A DNA stretch of 60,000 nucleotides. It comes from Polytrichum commune. Taxonomy: Eukaryota; Streptophyta; Polytrichopsida; Polytrichales; Polytrichaceae. The notes below the pieces were generated by a model. It worked only from the letters and a program-made list of their open reading frames with translations. It was not told the DNA's origin and did not search any database. The stretch lies in the NCBI GenBank assembly GCA_950295325.1, contig OX485805.1, forward strand, positions 17,163,501 to 17,223,500. The letters run 5' to 3'. Shown here piece after piece: positions 46,629 to 57,200 of the stretch (its first letter is position 1; every line of letters starts with the position of its first letter). A program made the position numbers and the translations under genes.

Positions 46629-47000
46629 TTGAAGGGAACCTCAACTCATAATAGTATCCAGTATATAAGCTCTAAGGTTGGGTGGAACATGTCTTCTGAA
46701 TCTCATTATTGTGATAATCACCTTCACATCTGTATAGTTGCAGAACCACCTTCATATCTTCTGCTATTGTGTCTACTGCATTCTTGTCTCTTGCTTTTGT
46801 TTTCTGTTGTAAGTGTTTATTTCATGTCCATAGTTCTAGTATTGTCATGGCAACGATTAGCAACAGCAGGGCTTGTAAGGTTATCATCATTGTAATTGAT
46901 ATAGACGAGAATTCTAATGATGTTTGGTTTGAAGATAATATTTTAAATAAATATGATACTTTTGACTTTGTCCGTTCAAGAAATTTAAAGAGAGCATCAT
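46629..47000 (+). pseudogene. Unrecognised ORF remnants between the MITE copies
   Basis: A frame with MATISNSRACKVIIIVIDID and a second with LIDREGLIIVTMTIAGDV lie just left of the inverted duplication and run towards it. They are short, are separated by stops and have no recognised domain. They may be upstream exons of the OB-fold-like ORF that follows, or chance. Confidence 0.25.
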
Positions 47001-47099
47001 GATCAAGTCCATTCCATTACTTGCATTGTAATTTGATAGATCGGGAAGGTCTGATTATAGTTACAATGACGATTGCTGGTGATGTAATTCATCATCAGG

Positions 47100-47540
47100 A
47101 GAAGAAAATTAGAAGAAGAGCTTATACGAGGGTAGAGAATTTTAATGTTAAACACAAATATGTAGGTGGTTTTCAAAAGGGTGATATGCTCTTTGCAATC
47201 TTAGTATTGCAAAATATACATGTCATCGTTCTTCCTCCCTTTGAATTTAAGTTGCTTCTGACTTTTTATATGGAGACTTATATAAGAAATTTTTAAAAAA
47301 TATCCCACAAATTTTTTCCAATGACGACGTTTAGTGCAATAGTGGTCGGTGTGCGAGGTTATTATAAGAGTACAAATAACGATGATTATTGTCAAGTGAT
47401 TGTTGCAGATGGAATTGGGGAAGAAGATCTTGATATAATAGAATTTATGCGAGCTATCCATGAAGAATACACCAAAATTAAGAATGTCTTTAAAAGTGGT
47501 GAAATTATTTTAGTGACGTTTAAAAACATTACTAGTACTG
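47100..47540. repeat. Left arm of a roughly 430-bp inverted duplication
   Basis: Sequence from about GAAAATTAGAAGAAGAGCTT to TTTAAAAACATTACTA is repeated as its reverse complement at 47888-48325 with only scattered differences. Each arm contains the same OB-fold-like ORF start. The arms are separated by about 350 bp, of which 47540-47720 is TATA/TACATA-rich simple sequence. Confidence 0.9.
47321..47535 (+). pseudogene. POT1/telomere-binding OB-fold-like fragment, plus-strand copy
   Basis: The frame begins MTTFSAIVVGVRGYYKSTNN and continues DDYCQVIVADG, then IKNVFKSGEIILVTFKNIT before entering low-complexity TATA sequence. The order VVGV, then N-x-D-Y-C plus a beta-strand, then (H/K)SG-D/E-I-I resembles the first OB fold of POT1-type telomere end-binding proteins (VVGVV...TDYC..V.IVD...NGDIV). 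Similarity is by eye and partial. The reading frame is cut off compared with the opposite-strand copy. Confidence 0.4.
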
Positions 47541-47732
47541 TATATGTATATAGTACATACATTATATATATACACATTATATATATACAATACATACAGT
47601 TCATATGTACAAAATACATACATATACATATACATACATACAGTCTCTATATATAAAATAGATACGATCAATATAAATACAGTACATACTATATACAAAA
47701 TTGACATACATACAATACATGAAATATATGTG
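47540..47732. repeat. TATA/TACATA-rich simple-sequence spacer
   Basis: The spacer consists of interspersed TATATA, TACATACA and TATATACA units and could form cruciform or slipped structures. It lies between the arms of the inverted duplication. Frames inside are low-complexity artefacts. Confidence 0.8.
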
Positions 47733-48095
47733 TTAAATGATTATCTCTCTGCAATCTGCTTGGGGGCAATTATAAATTCTTGAATATATATAAAGCAACC
47801 TCTTCCGTTCTTCTTCGTCAATGACTAAAGTTACAATCGTGAATGCATATGTCTTCAGAAATCGATCGTATTTCGATGTAGTAGTAATGTTTTTAAACAT
47901 CACTAAAATAATTTTACCACTTTTAAAGACATTCTTAATTTTGGTATATTCTTCATTGATAGCTCGCATAAATTCTACTATATCATGATCCTCTTCTTCA
48001 ATTTCATTTGCAACAATCACTTGACAATAATCATCATTATTTGTACTCTTATAATGACCTCGCACACCGACCACTATTGCACTAAATGTCGCCAT
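47733..48095 (-). pseudogene. POT1/telomere-binding OB-fold-like ORF, minus-strand copy, 120 aa
   Basis: This is the more complete copy. It runs MATFSAIVVGVRGHYKSTNN, DDYCQVIVAN, HDIVEFMRAINEEYTKIKNV, FKSGKIILVMFKNITTT and then SKYDRFLKTYAFTIVTLVID before low-similarity sequence and a stop. The segment after the SG-x-I-I strand (YDRFLKTYAFTIVT) fits the final strand of an OB fold. Upstream on the minus strand, 48325-48110 holds the same leader as the plus copy. No further POT1 OB fold or C-terminal domain is seen, so this is a single-domain fragment. It could be a transcribed gene of unknown type rather than a relic. Confidence 0.4.
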
Positions 48096-48325
48096 TGGAA
48101 AACTTTTATGGGATCTTTTTTAAAAATTTCTTATATAAGTCTCCATATAAAATGTCAGAAGCAACTCAAGTTCAAAAGGAGGAAGAACGACGACATGTGT
48201 ATTTTGCAATACTAAGATTGCAAAGGGCATATCATCCTTTTGAAAACCACCTACATATTTATGTTTAACATTAAAATTCTCTACCCTCGCATAAGCTCAT
48301 CTTCTAATTTTCTACATATTTGGTG
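47888..48325. repeat. Right arm of the inverted duplication
   Basis: This is the reverse complement of 47100-47540. Just beyond its outer end, near 48310-48330, the plus strand carries GGTGATGTAATTCATCATCA in the same orientation as near 47080-47100, where it marks the outer edge of the left arm. That shared block is direct, not inverted, and marks a likely rearrangement junction. Confidence 0.85.
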
Positions 48326-48359
48326 ATGTAATTCATCATCATCATAATTTCTCAAAATA

Positions 48360-49007
48360 AGAAGAAGAAAACAGATTTAACGTTTTTTCAACTTTATTTT
48401 TATGGTAGATTAAATATCACTTTTACATTATACCTAGTTGGATATGAGGAGTACAATTTGGATGGGCAAGGTGATATAAAAGAAAGCGGTACACTGAACT
48501 CCGTTATAGATTTTCAATCTCAGTCAAATCCAACAGAAGCTACTCTAATTTCAGAATTGTCGGTGTGATCCTTAAATTTGGAATTGGAAAATACTCCAGC
48601 AACTGTTCATAGCTGTGAAGGTGTCAAACAGAGATTAAGTGATAAGTTAAACAATGTTAAGAAATCCAAAAAATAAAATCTTTTATTTAGAGAAAATAAA
48701 TAAATAAAATATTTTATATTTTATAGTATTTATTTTAAATCAGAGTATTTTATTACAAATTATTATTTTATAATATAGATTTTTGTATTTAAATTTAAAT
48801 TATTTTATTGAAAATTATATCATACTATAAGGTATATAATAAATACTATAAGGATATAATAAATAGCCATGGACTAGCATGAGTAAAGTAGACAGATATA
48901 GTTGTAGTCTTTCATATTGAAGGACAGAGCCTCATGGTTCTACCATTTTCATGTTTTGCTCAATTCTAATTGTAAACCGCCTGTGTGGTATCACCACCAC
49001 TATATTG
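48360..49007. other. AT-rich sequence, no gene seen
   Basis: A short broken frame at 48440-48675 (GYEEYNLDGQGDIKESG and later GVKQRLSDKLNNVKKSK) might be a downstream remnant of the plus-strand ORF family, but it has stops and no domain. Positions 48680-48860 are extremely AT-rich. Confidence 0.35.
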
Positions 49008-49457
49008 TACCTCTCTAGTAGCTTGTGCACCTTTTTGTTTAATAATTGATTAAAGTGCAAAAGTAAAAATTAGACAGCCCATAAAACAATTTTCCAAAAA
49101 TTGGGGAAATTCTAAAAGTAATTTAAAATAAGTTAGACATTCATCCAAGTCATTTCTATAATTCATGAATGGTTTTCTCAATTTCATCCATGGCGGCTAT
49201 GATTAACCTAAACACTTCCCTTAACCAACATTCCTCACCCTAAAGTTTGTCTTTTATTTGTGTGTCATGGTTTTGCTTTGTGTGGGAGTTTTGCGGAGTG
49301 GTCTTTCTAAGAGACAATGTTACTTGCATGATTGTGACTTTAGGCACTCTTTGAATGTTATTTCTTCTTTTTTTTTGGACACTCGATGAAATTAATTTCC
49401 CATAAATTTAGGCACCTTCAAAATGAATTATTTTCTACCCAAGTTGCTAGAGAGCTA
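49008..49457. mobile_element. MITE B, right copy (inverted)
   Basis: The reverse complement of this block aligns with 46067-46499 along its length, including the terminal TAGCTCTCTAGCAACTTGG and TACCTCTCTAGTAGCTTG ends. The two copies are in opposite orientation and bracket about 2.5 kb containing the inverted OB-fold-like duplication. Confidence 0.7.
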
Positions 49458-49464
49458 CGATATG

Positions 49465-49760
49465 TAAACTCAACATTATTTGTCGCTCCTTGTAAGTTTT
49501 TTTGGGTATTATAGATTTACAATGTTGTAATTATTGTCATTTATTAAGTTTTTTTCCATCCAAATTTCAATCATCCATGACAATATTTCATAACAGAAAT
49601 GTTAGGATGCAAAATATACCAAAAAATGATAAACTATAAAAGTAAGTTAGGGTGACAGTACTTGTATACTTATTCATAAGATGTGTCATTAGAAAAAGTT
49701 GCCACAAATGGCATAAAGTACCACATGACATTAAAATGCAATTTTAGTGTAGTAGCCCTC
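49465..49760. repeat. Dispersed repeat, same family as 7.1 and 15.3 kb
   Basis: Text around CTCCTTGTAAGTTTTTTTGG, CCAAATTTCAATCATCCATG and CATGACATTAAAATGCAATT corresponds to 7190-7450 in the same orientation. It directly abuts MITE B. Confidence 0.5.
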
Positions 49761-50637
49761 TCCCATCTTGGCAAGTAAAAGTAATGAAAAAGCAAATAAG
49801 GAGCGAGTCCACATCATGACAAAAGTGAAGCATTCCTTGGCCATATGGTTCAAGTGTAAACTTGGATTAATACAGATCTGCAAGGAAAAAGTCTTATGTC
49901 TTGTTGTTGTTTCCTAATTTATCTCTAAAGTTGGTTCTTGGCCATTTGTTTCAAAATGAAATGAAAAAAAGAAAATGTCACCTTGAAGAAGGATGTTTTC
50001 TTATATGTGTGTGTACAATTGCCTTTCATTTTTCAAGCATCTAAGTTGAGTGTGTTCGGTGATTGGGTATTTATATGGATAACTATAATGTTTGGTGTTA
50101 CACCCAAGTTGTAAAACTTGTTTTTCAAATCTTGCCAAAGAAATAGAAGTATTACAAATAGTAGTTGATTTCCTAATTAAACCACCTTTTCCATAAACCA
50201 TTATATTCACATTGAAATAATCTCTTATTAGTTTATATTCTAATTTACATTATAATAACTTAAAAAATTATACATCATATCAAAAAAAATTCTCTTACTT
50301 GACAACCAATTTCCCTATTTGTTGCAAGCAATTATCAAGATGTCGGTTCAAGTTCAATTGCAAGTGGCACTTTCTTCATGCATAGTGAAATGGACCAACA
50401 ACTGATAGGAGATTGTTGTTTTCCTCCGCTTGTATGCCCAAAATTTTATTATCATTTATTGAAAGAAAAGAAAATAAAATCATAGTGAGTCTCCCCATGG
50501 CCTGGTTCCATTTAACAACAACCCATGAGAGGAAGGTGCATGAGGGATACAAAAGCTAAGAATAAAGCTATAAATATTGATAAGCTTATACTACGACTCC
50601 AAAATATTGATGTGATGCTAACTTGATAAAGTATGGT
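49761..50637. other. Intergenic, no gene seen
   Basis: AT-rich sequence with no domain-bearing frame. A minus frame at 50001-50210 is unrecognised. Confidence 0.5.
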
Positions 50638-50828
50638 TGGAGGAATAAACATACAAGACATTACTAAGCAGTGTGTGTTCATTCATGTGGGGCCCCAAGA
50701 ATATAGTCATGGATGCCGCAACTAGTGCAAATTCAACCTGAATGTGCACTAGCTACAGCATCCCATGGTTATGTTCTCGGGGTCGAATGCACACTGCTTA
50801 ATAATGTTATGTATCGGTACCCCTCGTA
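50638..50828. ncRNA. Long hairpin, candidate small-RNA precursor or tiny MITE
   Basis: ACATTACTAAGCAGTGTG near 50658 pairs with CACACTGCTTAATAATGT at 50790-50807. Inward, CCCCAAGAATATAGTCATGG pairs with CCATGGTTATGTTCTCGGGG, and CAACTAGTGCA pairs with TGCACTAGCTAC around a loop of about 15 bases. Weaker pairing extends outwards to about 50638 and 50828. Mismatches are few, some are G:U compatible, and the 5' arm has one internal bulge of about 8 bases. The arm length fits plant MIRNA foldbacks. The arms match no miRNA I recognise, and no flanking target duplication is clear. Confidence 0.4.
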
Positions 50829-51220
50829 ATTCTAATTATTAAACTCTATGACCCTAAATTCAAACCAATCATTCATCCAAGAAGAGAGAAAATTATCACA
50901 ACTCATCCCAACTTGTCATCTATGGAGACTCGATATTATCCATAATTTCCATATTTTGTCAATGACAAGCTGATCCATTATGTCCCATAAAGAACTCGAG
51001 TAAGTGGATGACTCACCGCTCCCTCTAATGTTGTTGGTTATCTAGTCCACAATGAACACTTCCAACATTCCCCACCAATTACCCACATTAGTTGGTCCAA
51101 GAGTGGCAATGGGTTCTCGAACCGCCATAATTGTTGTCAAGAAGGTTCATCCCAGTGTCTGAATGCTCCACTCTTTCTTACAAGTTGGCTTTTTGTGTAA
51201 GAATCCGATAGTGTGGTACT
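50829..51220. other. 3' flank of the DUF2921-type gene
   Basis: Probably 3' untranslated and intergenic sequence of the minus-strand gene. No other feature is seen. Confidence 0.4.
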
Positions 51221-54200
51221 TCATTCGGAGCATTTCTTCCCCAGGTTCTTGAGAAACAACGCCACACTTTGTCCTCCGAAGCTATGGAAAAAGGAGGGTA
51301 TTCTTGTTTCGGAGGGAAGATTTGGGAGATCATGCGTTGCCTTGATCAGCTCCACTCGGGCTTTGTGCAGTCGAAAGATGAGACAAAGGGATAGCATCAC
51401 AAGTGCCAATGCCATCATTCTTCTATACGTGCAAGATTCTTCCACATTGTACAAGATTTCTCGAGGAGCACCAGCGGCCCGGAGGAAGAATGCATCCAGC
51501 ACTGGGATTGTCACGTTTCGAGTTCTGATCCGTGGACGGTGTATAGGACGCCTCGTGAATGGTTCCGTTAAATCTTCAATTTGCAAGGGGTTGAAGTAAA
51601 GTGGGTCAGCAGGCGACCGGAGGCTCTCCATACTGAACCGGAGCTTCCAGTGTGTGGAATCGGTCGCGGGGTACTGAATCTTGACATACACTTGATCATC
51701 GACAGCTTCAGAATATTTATCCAGTCGCAAATTCGTCACCAGGTGCATTTGACCTGTGTGTGGATAATATATACCTTCACCACGGTGTGGCAATGTGTCA
51801 ATGAACGGTAACTGCATTTCCGGAGACCCGCGCTGAATTGCGAACCTCGCCACCACTCTCAAGTACTCTTCCGGTTTGAAGGAAACCTTTTCCCCCGAAC
51901 ATAGGTTCCATGAGCTGCTATTTGTTTGCGAGGGGCACGCATCCACGTCTATCACTGACAAGGAGACGGTAGCCCGCTCGGAAGCCACATTGCACCACAG
52001 GTCGTGGTGAAAAAAGGAGCAGCAACCTTTGTCGGGAGCCGGGAATGGACTCAGCCCATCATCATATACTTCGGCGGCGAAATTACTGACTCGACTATTC
52101 TTGCTCGCCAGCATGACCGCCTCAGACAAGTTGGTGTACTTGTACTCATTGAACCTTTTGCCATCGTAGCTCACGAAAGGAATCTCATAGGTGCCCTTGC
52201 ATCTTTCGAACAGCAAAGGTGGAAAGTACTCGGGATGTCCAGATGCTTCTTCATGATGCAAGCTGCGCAGCACCGCACCTTCCGGAGTGTCCTTGGTGAC
52301 CGTTTTCCGGAGTAAAGATTTTAGACGGAATCTCCAATTGCAGTGGCTTACAGTCGAGTCGAAATTTGTTGGCCCGCATACCACCATGTCCAATTCATCC
52401 GATACCGGGTTCCACGTGCCTTCGACGGCGAGTGGTTTTTGTTCCACAGAATTCATAGTTTGAGTTTGGTATATGGTGACCCCACATTCAATATACCCAC
52501 TGACGAGCACGTTTCTAGGGTTCTCCTTGGACGGTTGACAGAGGATGCCTCTCAACATCAAACTTATGTGGATTGCTACAAGTCGGCTGTCTTGCTGTCG
52601 GATTCTGTTGGGGCGGTTCACTGGGTAGGCAGTGAACGGGCCCACTCGCAGCAACTGGCGGGTCATGTATGATTGTTGTTCCTTCGCATAGATTGGCACG
52701 TCTGCTGTAAGGAAGTACGGGCGATTGAAATACTCAGTCAAGTACTTTGAGAGAAGCAGGCCGCTGTCGCTACTACCAACATCAGCGACATGACCCACAA
52801 ATTTGTCGTTGAGAGTTGATGGTTCCCGGGTTTCCTCCGGGGTAAACTGATACGAGGGGGGATACTGACCCCTTGGAGAGCCGAAGATGGAAACAGGGGG
52901 GAAGTACATCGCATCCTCCACCGGTTTCGTACTCGTCATCTCGCCTTCAGCAAATCGATTCTGTAGGTTGTTCGCCGTGGGGAGTTTCATCTGCAATACA
53001 GAAGGCCCAATTCAGTTCTAGCGGTAAATCTCTTGCACGCAACGAGGTCTAGAATCATGTTCTCAAATCTCGAATTTGGAAGGACTTTCTACACATGATG
53101 CATTTGAGTGTGTGACACTGCCGTTTATTCGTAGCCTGCTGGTTATAGATTCGGTCAATATTATTAACTCTTCCCTATATTTCTGCACAAATTCAGCATC
53201 CGGGTGGGGATTCATATAATTCAGTTCATGATCAGGTGTTGTCCAAGCCAATCCAATTCCCAATATGTGTACTAGTGCACTTTCAAGTCGGTAGCCGGTG
53301 ATTGATCCGCATGATGGCGGCTCTGAATGGTATATATATGAATCTTGCCACTTTGAACTAAGAGAGAAAAGATTGTCCACAAATCTGAAGTTCATGTGTC
53401 ACAGTGTTCAGCATTTCCTGTCCGTATTCATAGACAAGTACAGTATAAGAAACACAAACAATTGCTCAACGTCGGCAATTGCTGAACCTCATGACTTTGT
53501 TCAATCATACTTATTTCCACCCAAAACATGTCACATGACATTCTTGACCCTTGAAACGACGCTCCATTTATATATATATATTCTAGGTTCAAGAAATAAA
53601 TGGTCAAGAATCAATGTCCTCGGTTTATATGCAGGAATGCCGAGCGTAGTCAAGTGGGAAGCGCTCATTAGTCGACACCTCATTCTTGCTTAAGGCTTCG
53701 GACATGAGAAAGTCCTCTCTCAACTATCAAGATATATACGATTCGAAGGGGTGTGCCTCACACGGATATGGAATCATTCTTAGATTATTCGGATAATTCA
53801 ACAATCATTCCAAGTTAAACTGGGATACTAAATAGGCTACTCAAGAATGAGATGCAATGCGGCGGCAGCCGATTCAACTGGTCAAGGTAGATGGGTCTTA
53901 CATGGTTACTTCCGACTTCTCCTAGGATATGAACACGCTGGTTCTAGATGGTGACCAAATCCAAATCGAGGCCGTGGTCACTTTCCTCCTAATTTTCGGA
54001 GTATATACATTCGTCTTTGAAGGATTACTTCAAGTACGTACAATTCCTGATTCAAATTCATATTTATATTCAGTTCATCTAATTCATTATCAAAATGAAG
54101 ATTCTTGTGCTCGTTAACTGGTCATATAGGTCTCCAAATTACGTTAATTGTTGAGCCTAGGATGGTTATCATATTTTAAGAACGCAATTTAACTTCTCTT

Positions 54201-57200
54201 AACACCTATCTTCTTGGTATCCGTTCTTGGAGCCACACCAAACCACAAACCACTCAGATATAGTTGTCCTGATAAGAAAAGGAACTGAATAAGCGTGGGC
54301 TACCTTGTTGCACAATTTCGTCAGGTTTGATCTCGATCATCCCAAGTGTCCAGAGCGTTTGGTGCATTTGCCAGCTACAATATACATTTCATTTCGTGTG
54401 GTCCAGACTACTCATGAATCATCGTCAATTCAAGTGATTCATCTTGTAGTTAATCACCGAGTGGCAAACAGAGAAGGTGACACGGAACACTTGCAGCTAC
54501 AGAAGAAGTCATGCATGCCACTCTAATTCAGATATACAATGGAGTGAATATTGAAGAAAATACATTGTACGTACCTTGACCATAATACTGCAATCGTTGA
54601 CTTCTTGATATCCACGTCTGCTGTTCAGGTTGGAGAAGGCTGGTAAAAAGAAATTTGGGGGTGGACGGGTTGAACAGCCCAGCATGCACATCCGCTGCTC
54701 ATATCTCGTACTGATGGAAGCGCCTCGTAACATGAAGTGTGAGTTCATTAAAGTGTCATCGATCTGACAAGGGGAATCCACATCTGCATAGAAGGCACCC
54801 AGGAAAAAACATGCAACAGCGACTTGTGAGAACGCCGAGGTAGAAAATTATCATTCTTCCTACTTGTCTAGGTACACTTGCATAAGTTAGGCGCACCTCT
54901 TTCGGTTTGTCACTTTTTCTGGACACTTCAGAGTAAGGGTGGAATGGACACAAAGCATAAGTTACATGCGGGTTCTTCAAAAAATCGTCAAGCGGAGACA
55001 TAGCATGGATGTGTCAAGTTTTCACTCACGAGCTCTATTATTATATATAATGAAGTAAGGCTTCTATAAGGGTGGCATGGAGTCTCTTAAATGGTCTCAC
55101 ATGCTCAAATTCAATAGGATCTAGGCAAGGCCGTAATAGGCTATTCAAGAATGTTCTATCCCATGCAAATGGTGAACCATACACTAGATGGGTACCTAGC
55201 ACAATTGGATGCCTCTCAGTTTGGAATAATCCAACTTAAAAACATCATGTAAGAGATACAGGTACGCTTCCAAAATTTTGAATCGCATGATTAATTCCTA
55301 ATCCACTCTAAAAGATTAAAATGGGCACATCACCAAACTGATCAAAGTGGTCAAATGTAATAGGTTCGACTATCTTATCGAAAATGATACTAAGGATCAT
55401 CATCGTGAAGAATTACTTAAAGTGAGAACAATTTGCGGTTTCTTGTTGTAGAGAAATTTTACCTGATGTCACCAACCGATCCCAAAATCCAGTCAGGGCC
55501 AAACCACCAGTCACAGGGCGCAAATTACTCCATGTGTCATTTTCTGTTGCTAATGCTTCCGAAAAGCTGAAGTAAGACTCGTGGTCCGCAATGCATGAGA
55601 AACTCCCATCCTGGAGCCACTTCCCTGGAGGCTTCAAGTCGGGATTGTAAGCATCCGGATTGGGAAACCAGGACCCACTGTACTCAGGACGATGCGATTC
55701 CGGGGAGTTGGCTTCTTCATAGGCGGCCCCAACTTTTGCTTGTAATGCTGGCAAGAATGTCACCATAATATAATGTCATATATAGTATATGCAGATGGGT
55801 ATTAGCAAAAAGTTGTGCAATCACACCACAAGATTACCATCCTAAAACTGTTAGGTTCATTATTGTATTTTTTAATGGTTGCCGTATCAGTATAGCAGTA
55901 CAATTGGTGTCATGATCCCTAGTCTTTTCCACAACGTAGCCGGGTTGGGGAGCTCCAATACTGATGTGCAGGTTGCCAAGGAGAGGATTAGAGGAGGGGC
56001 TTCTTGAAATTGGAACCGTTGACCTTTGATTTGACGAGGTTACCAGCAGTAGGTCGTTACTTCAACATGTAGGCTGCTAAGATTCTAGATAGGTCAATGG
56101 CTGACAATGATCCAAACCGTCCAAATTTTTGATGGAATGGCCCCAAACCAGCTACAATTCCAATGCCCCCTTCCCACCTGACTTTAGCTAAGACTAAAAG
56201 TTGGTAACTAACAACCCGGCCTTCACACCATCAACATTATCTACTGCCGAGCATAGTTGGCAAATGATGTGGCATGGCTTAAAAGTGGAGGTTTTAAGCC
56301 TCAAGCACCGATCCTCCCATCAGTACCTAAACATGAGGCAAGAATATAGGAGCTTTAAAAGTGTCGCCTCCCGCCCTTGTGATTGGTTGCTTTTTAGTCT
56401 TAGCTATGAGGGCACGAGGAGCTTCATTAACAAAAACCGATGGTAAGATAGATGAGCAGTAGGGCATTTGGCGATGGGACAAAAACTACCCAACATCCAT
56501 TGCTTGGTAGGTAAAACAATGAACATGTGTGAAAGCTACTTAACTAAAACCTACTTGAAAATCTCCGGAGCAAGTTCTTGTAGGTGCATTGGGATAGCCG
56601 GATGCCTCCGGCCCTCCGCTATAACCAAGGGAGCTTTACCCGGTTTTTAGGAAATACTTTGGGTCTTAGCTAAAGTCAGGTGGGAAGGGGGCATAAGTAG
56701 GCCCCAGGTAGCCGCTGGAATGAACCCTGCACCCGCTCTTGGAATCCACGATGGTTTCAGCCTACCGACCTCAACTAATTTTACGCAGGGATGGATTCCT
56801 TGAGAGGTAGACGGGCTCATCCCTGCAAGTTCCCAATGCCTACCCAAAATATCAGATAACAATACTAAGATAAGTGGAGAGATGGTGTTTTCGTTCTAAA
56901 AGCATGTTGAAGATTCAAGGTCCTTGATTGTTGCATGCATGAATGTGGCATGAATGCCAATATTAATCAGGAGTAGCAGGCATCTTGATTCTAGTGCGTG
57001 GGACCCACGAACATCAAGGGAACCATGAATTTCCTTTGGAAATACACACATACAAAATGAAACCATGTTGCCTATAAATTCAACCTAATTAAGAATGATT
57101 CTCTTTGGGCCGAGAGACTACATACACTACTCAAGAATGTTATGCAGTTTATTCTAGTACACGAAATCCACAAAACCTCGATGGAACCAAGAAATGTTGT

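Noticed and set aside
47392-47783. Tyr/Ile-rich frames on both strands in the spacer of the inverted duplication.
   Set aside because: They are translations of TATA/TACATA simple sequence.
53063-53395. 110-aa minus-strand frame inside DUF2921 intron 3, considered as an extra exon.
   Set aside because: Its best acceptor gives the wrong phase and an early stop, while direct joining of 54575 to 52990 is in frame and rebuilds the expected DUF2921 module.
54756-55001. Minus-strand frame in DUF2921 intron 2.
   Set aside because: It overlaps the exon 3 acceptor in another frame and is not needed for a continuous reading frame.
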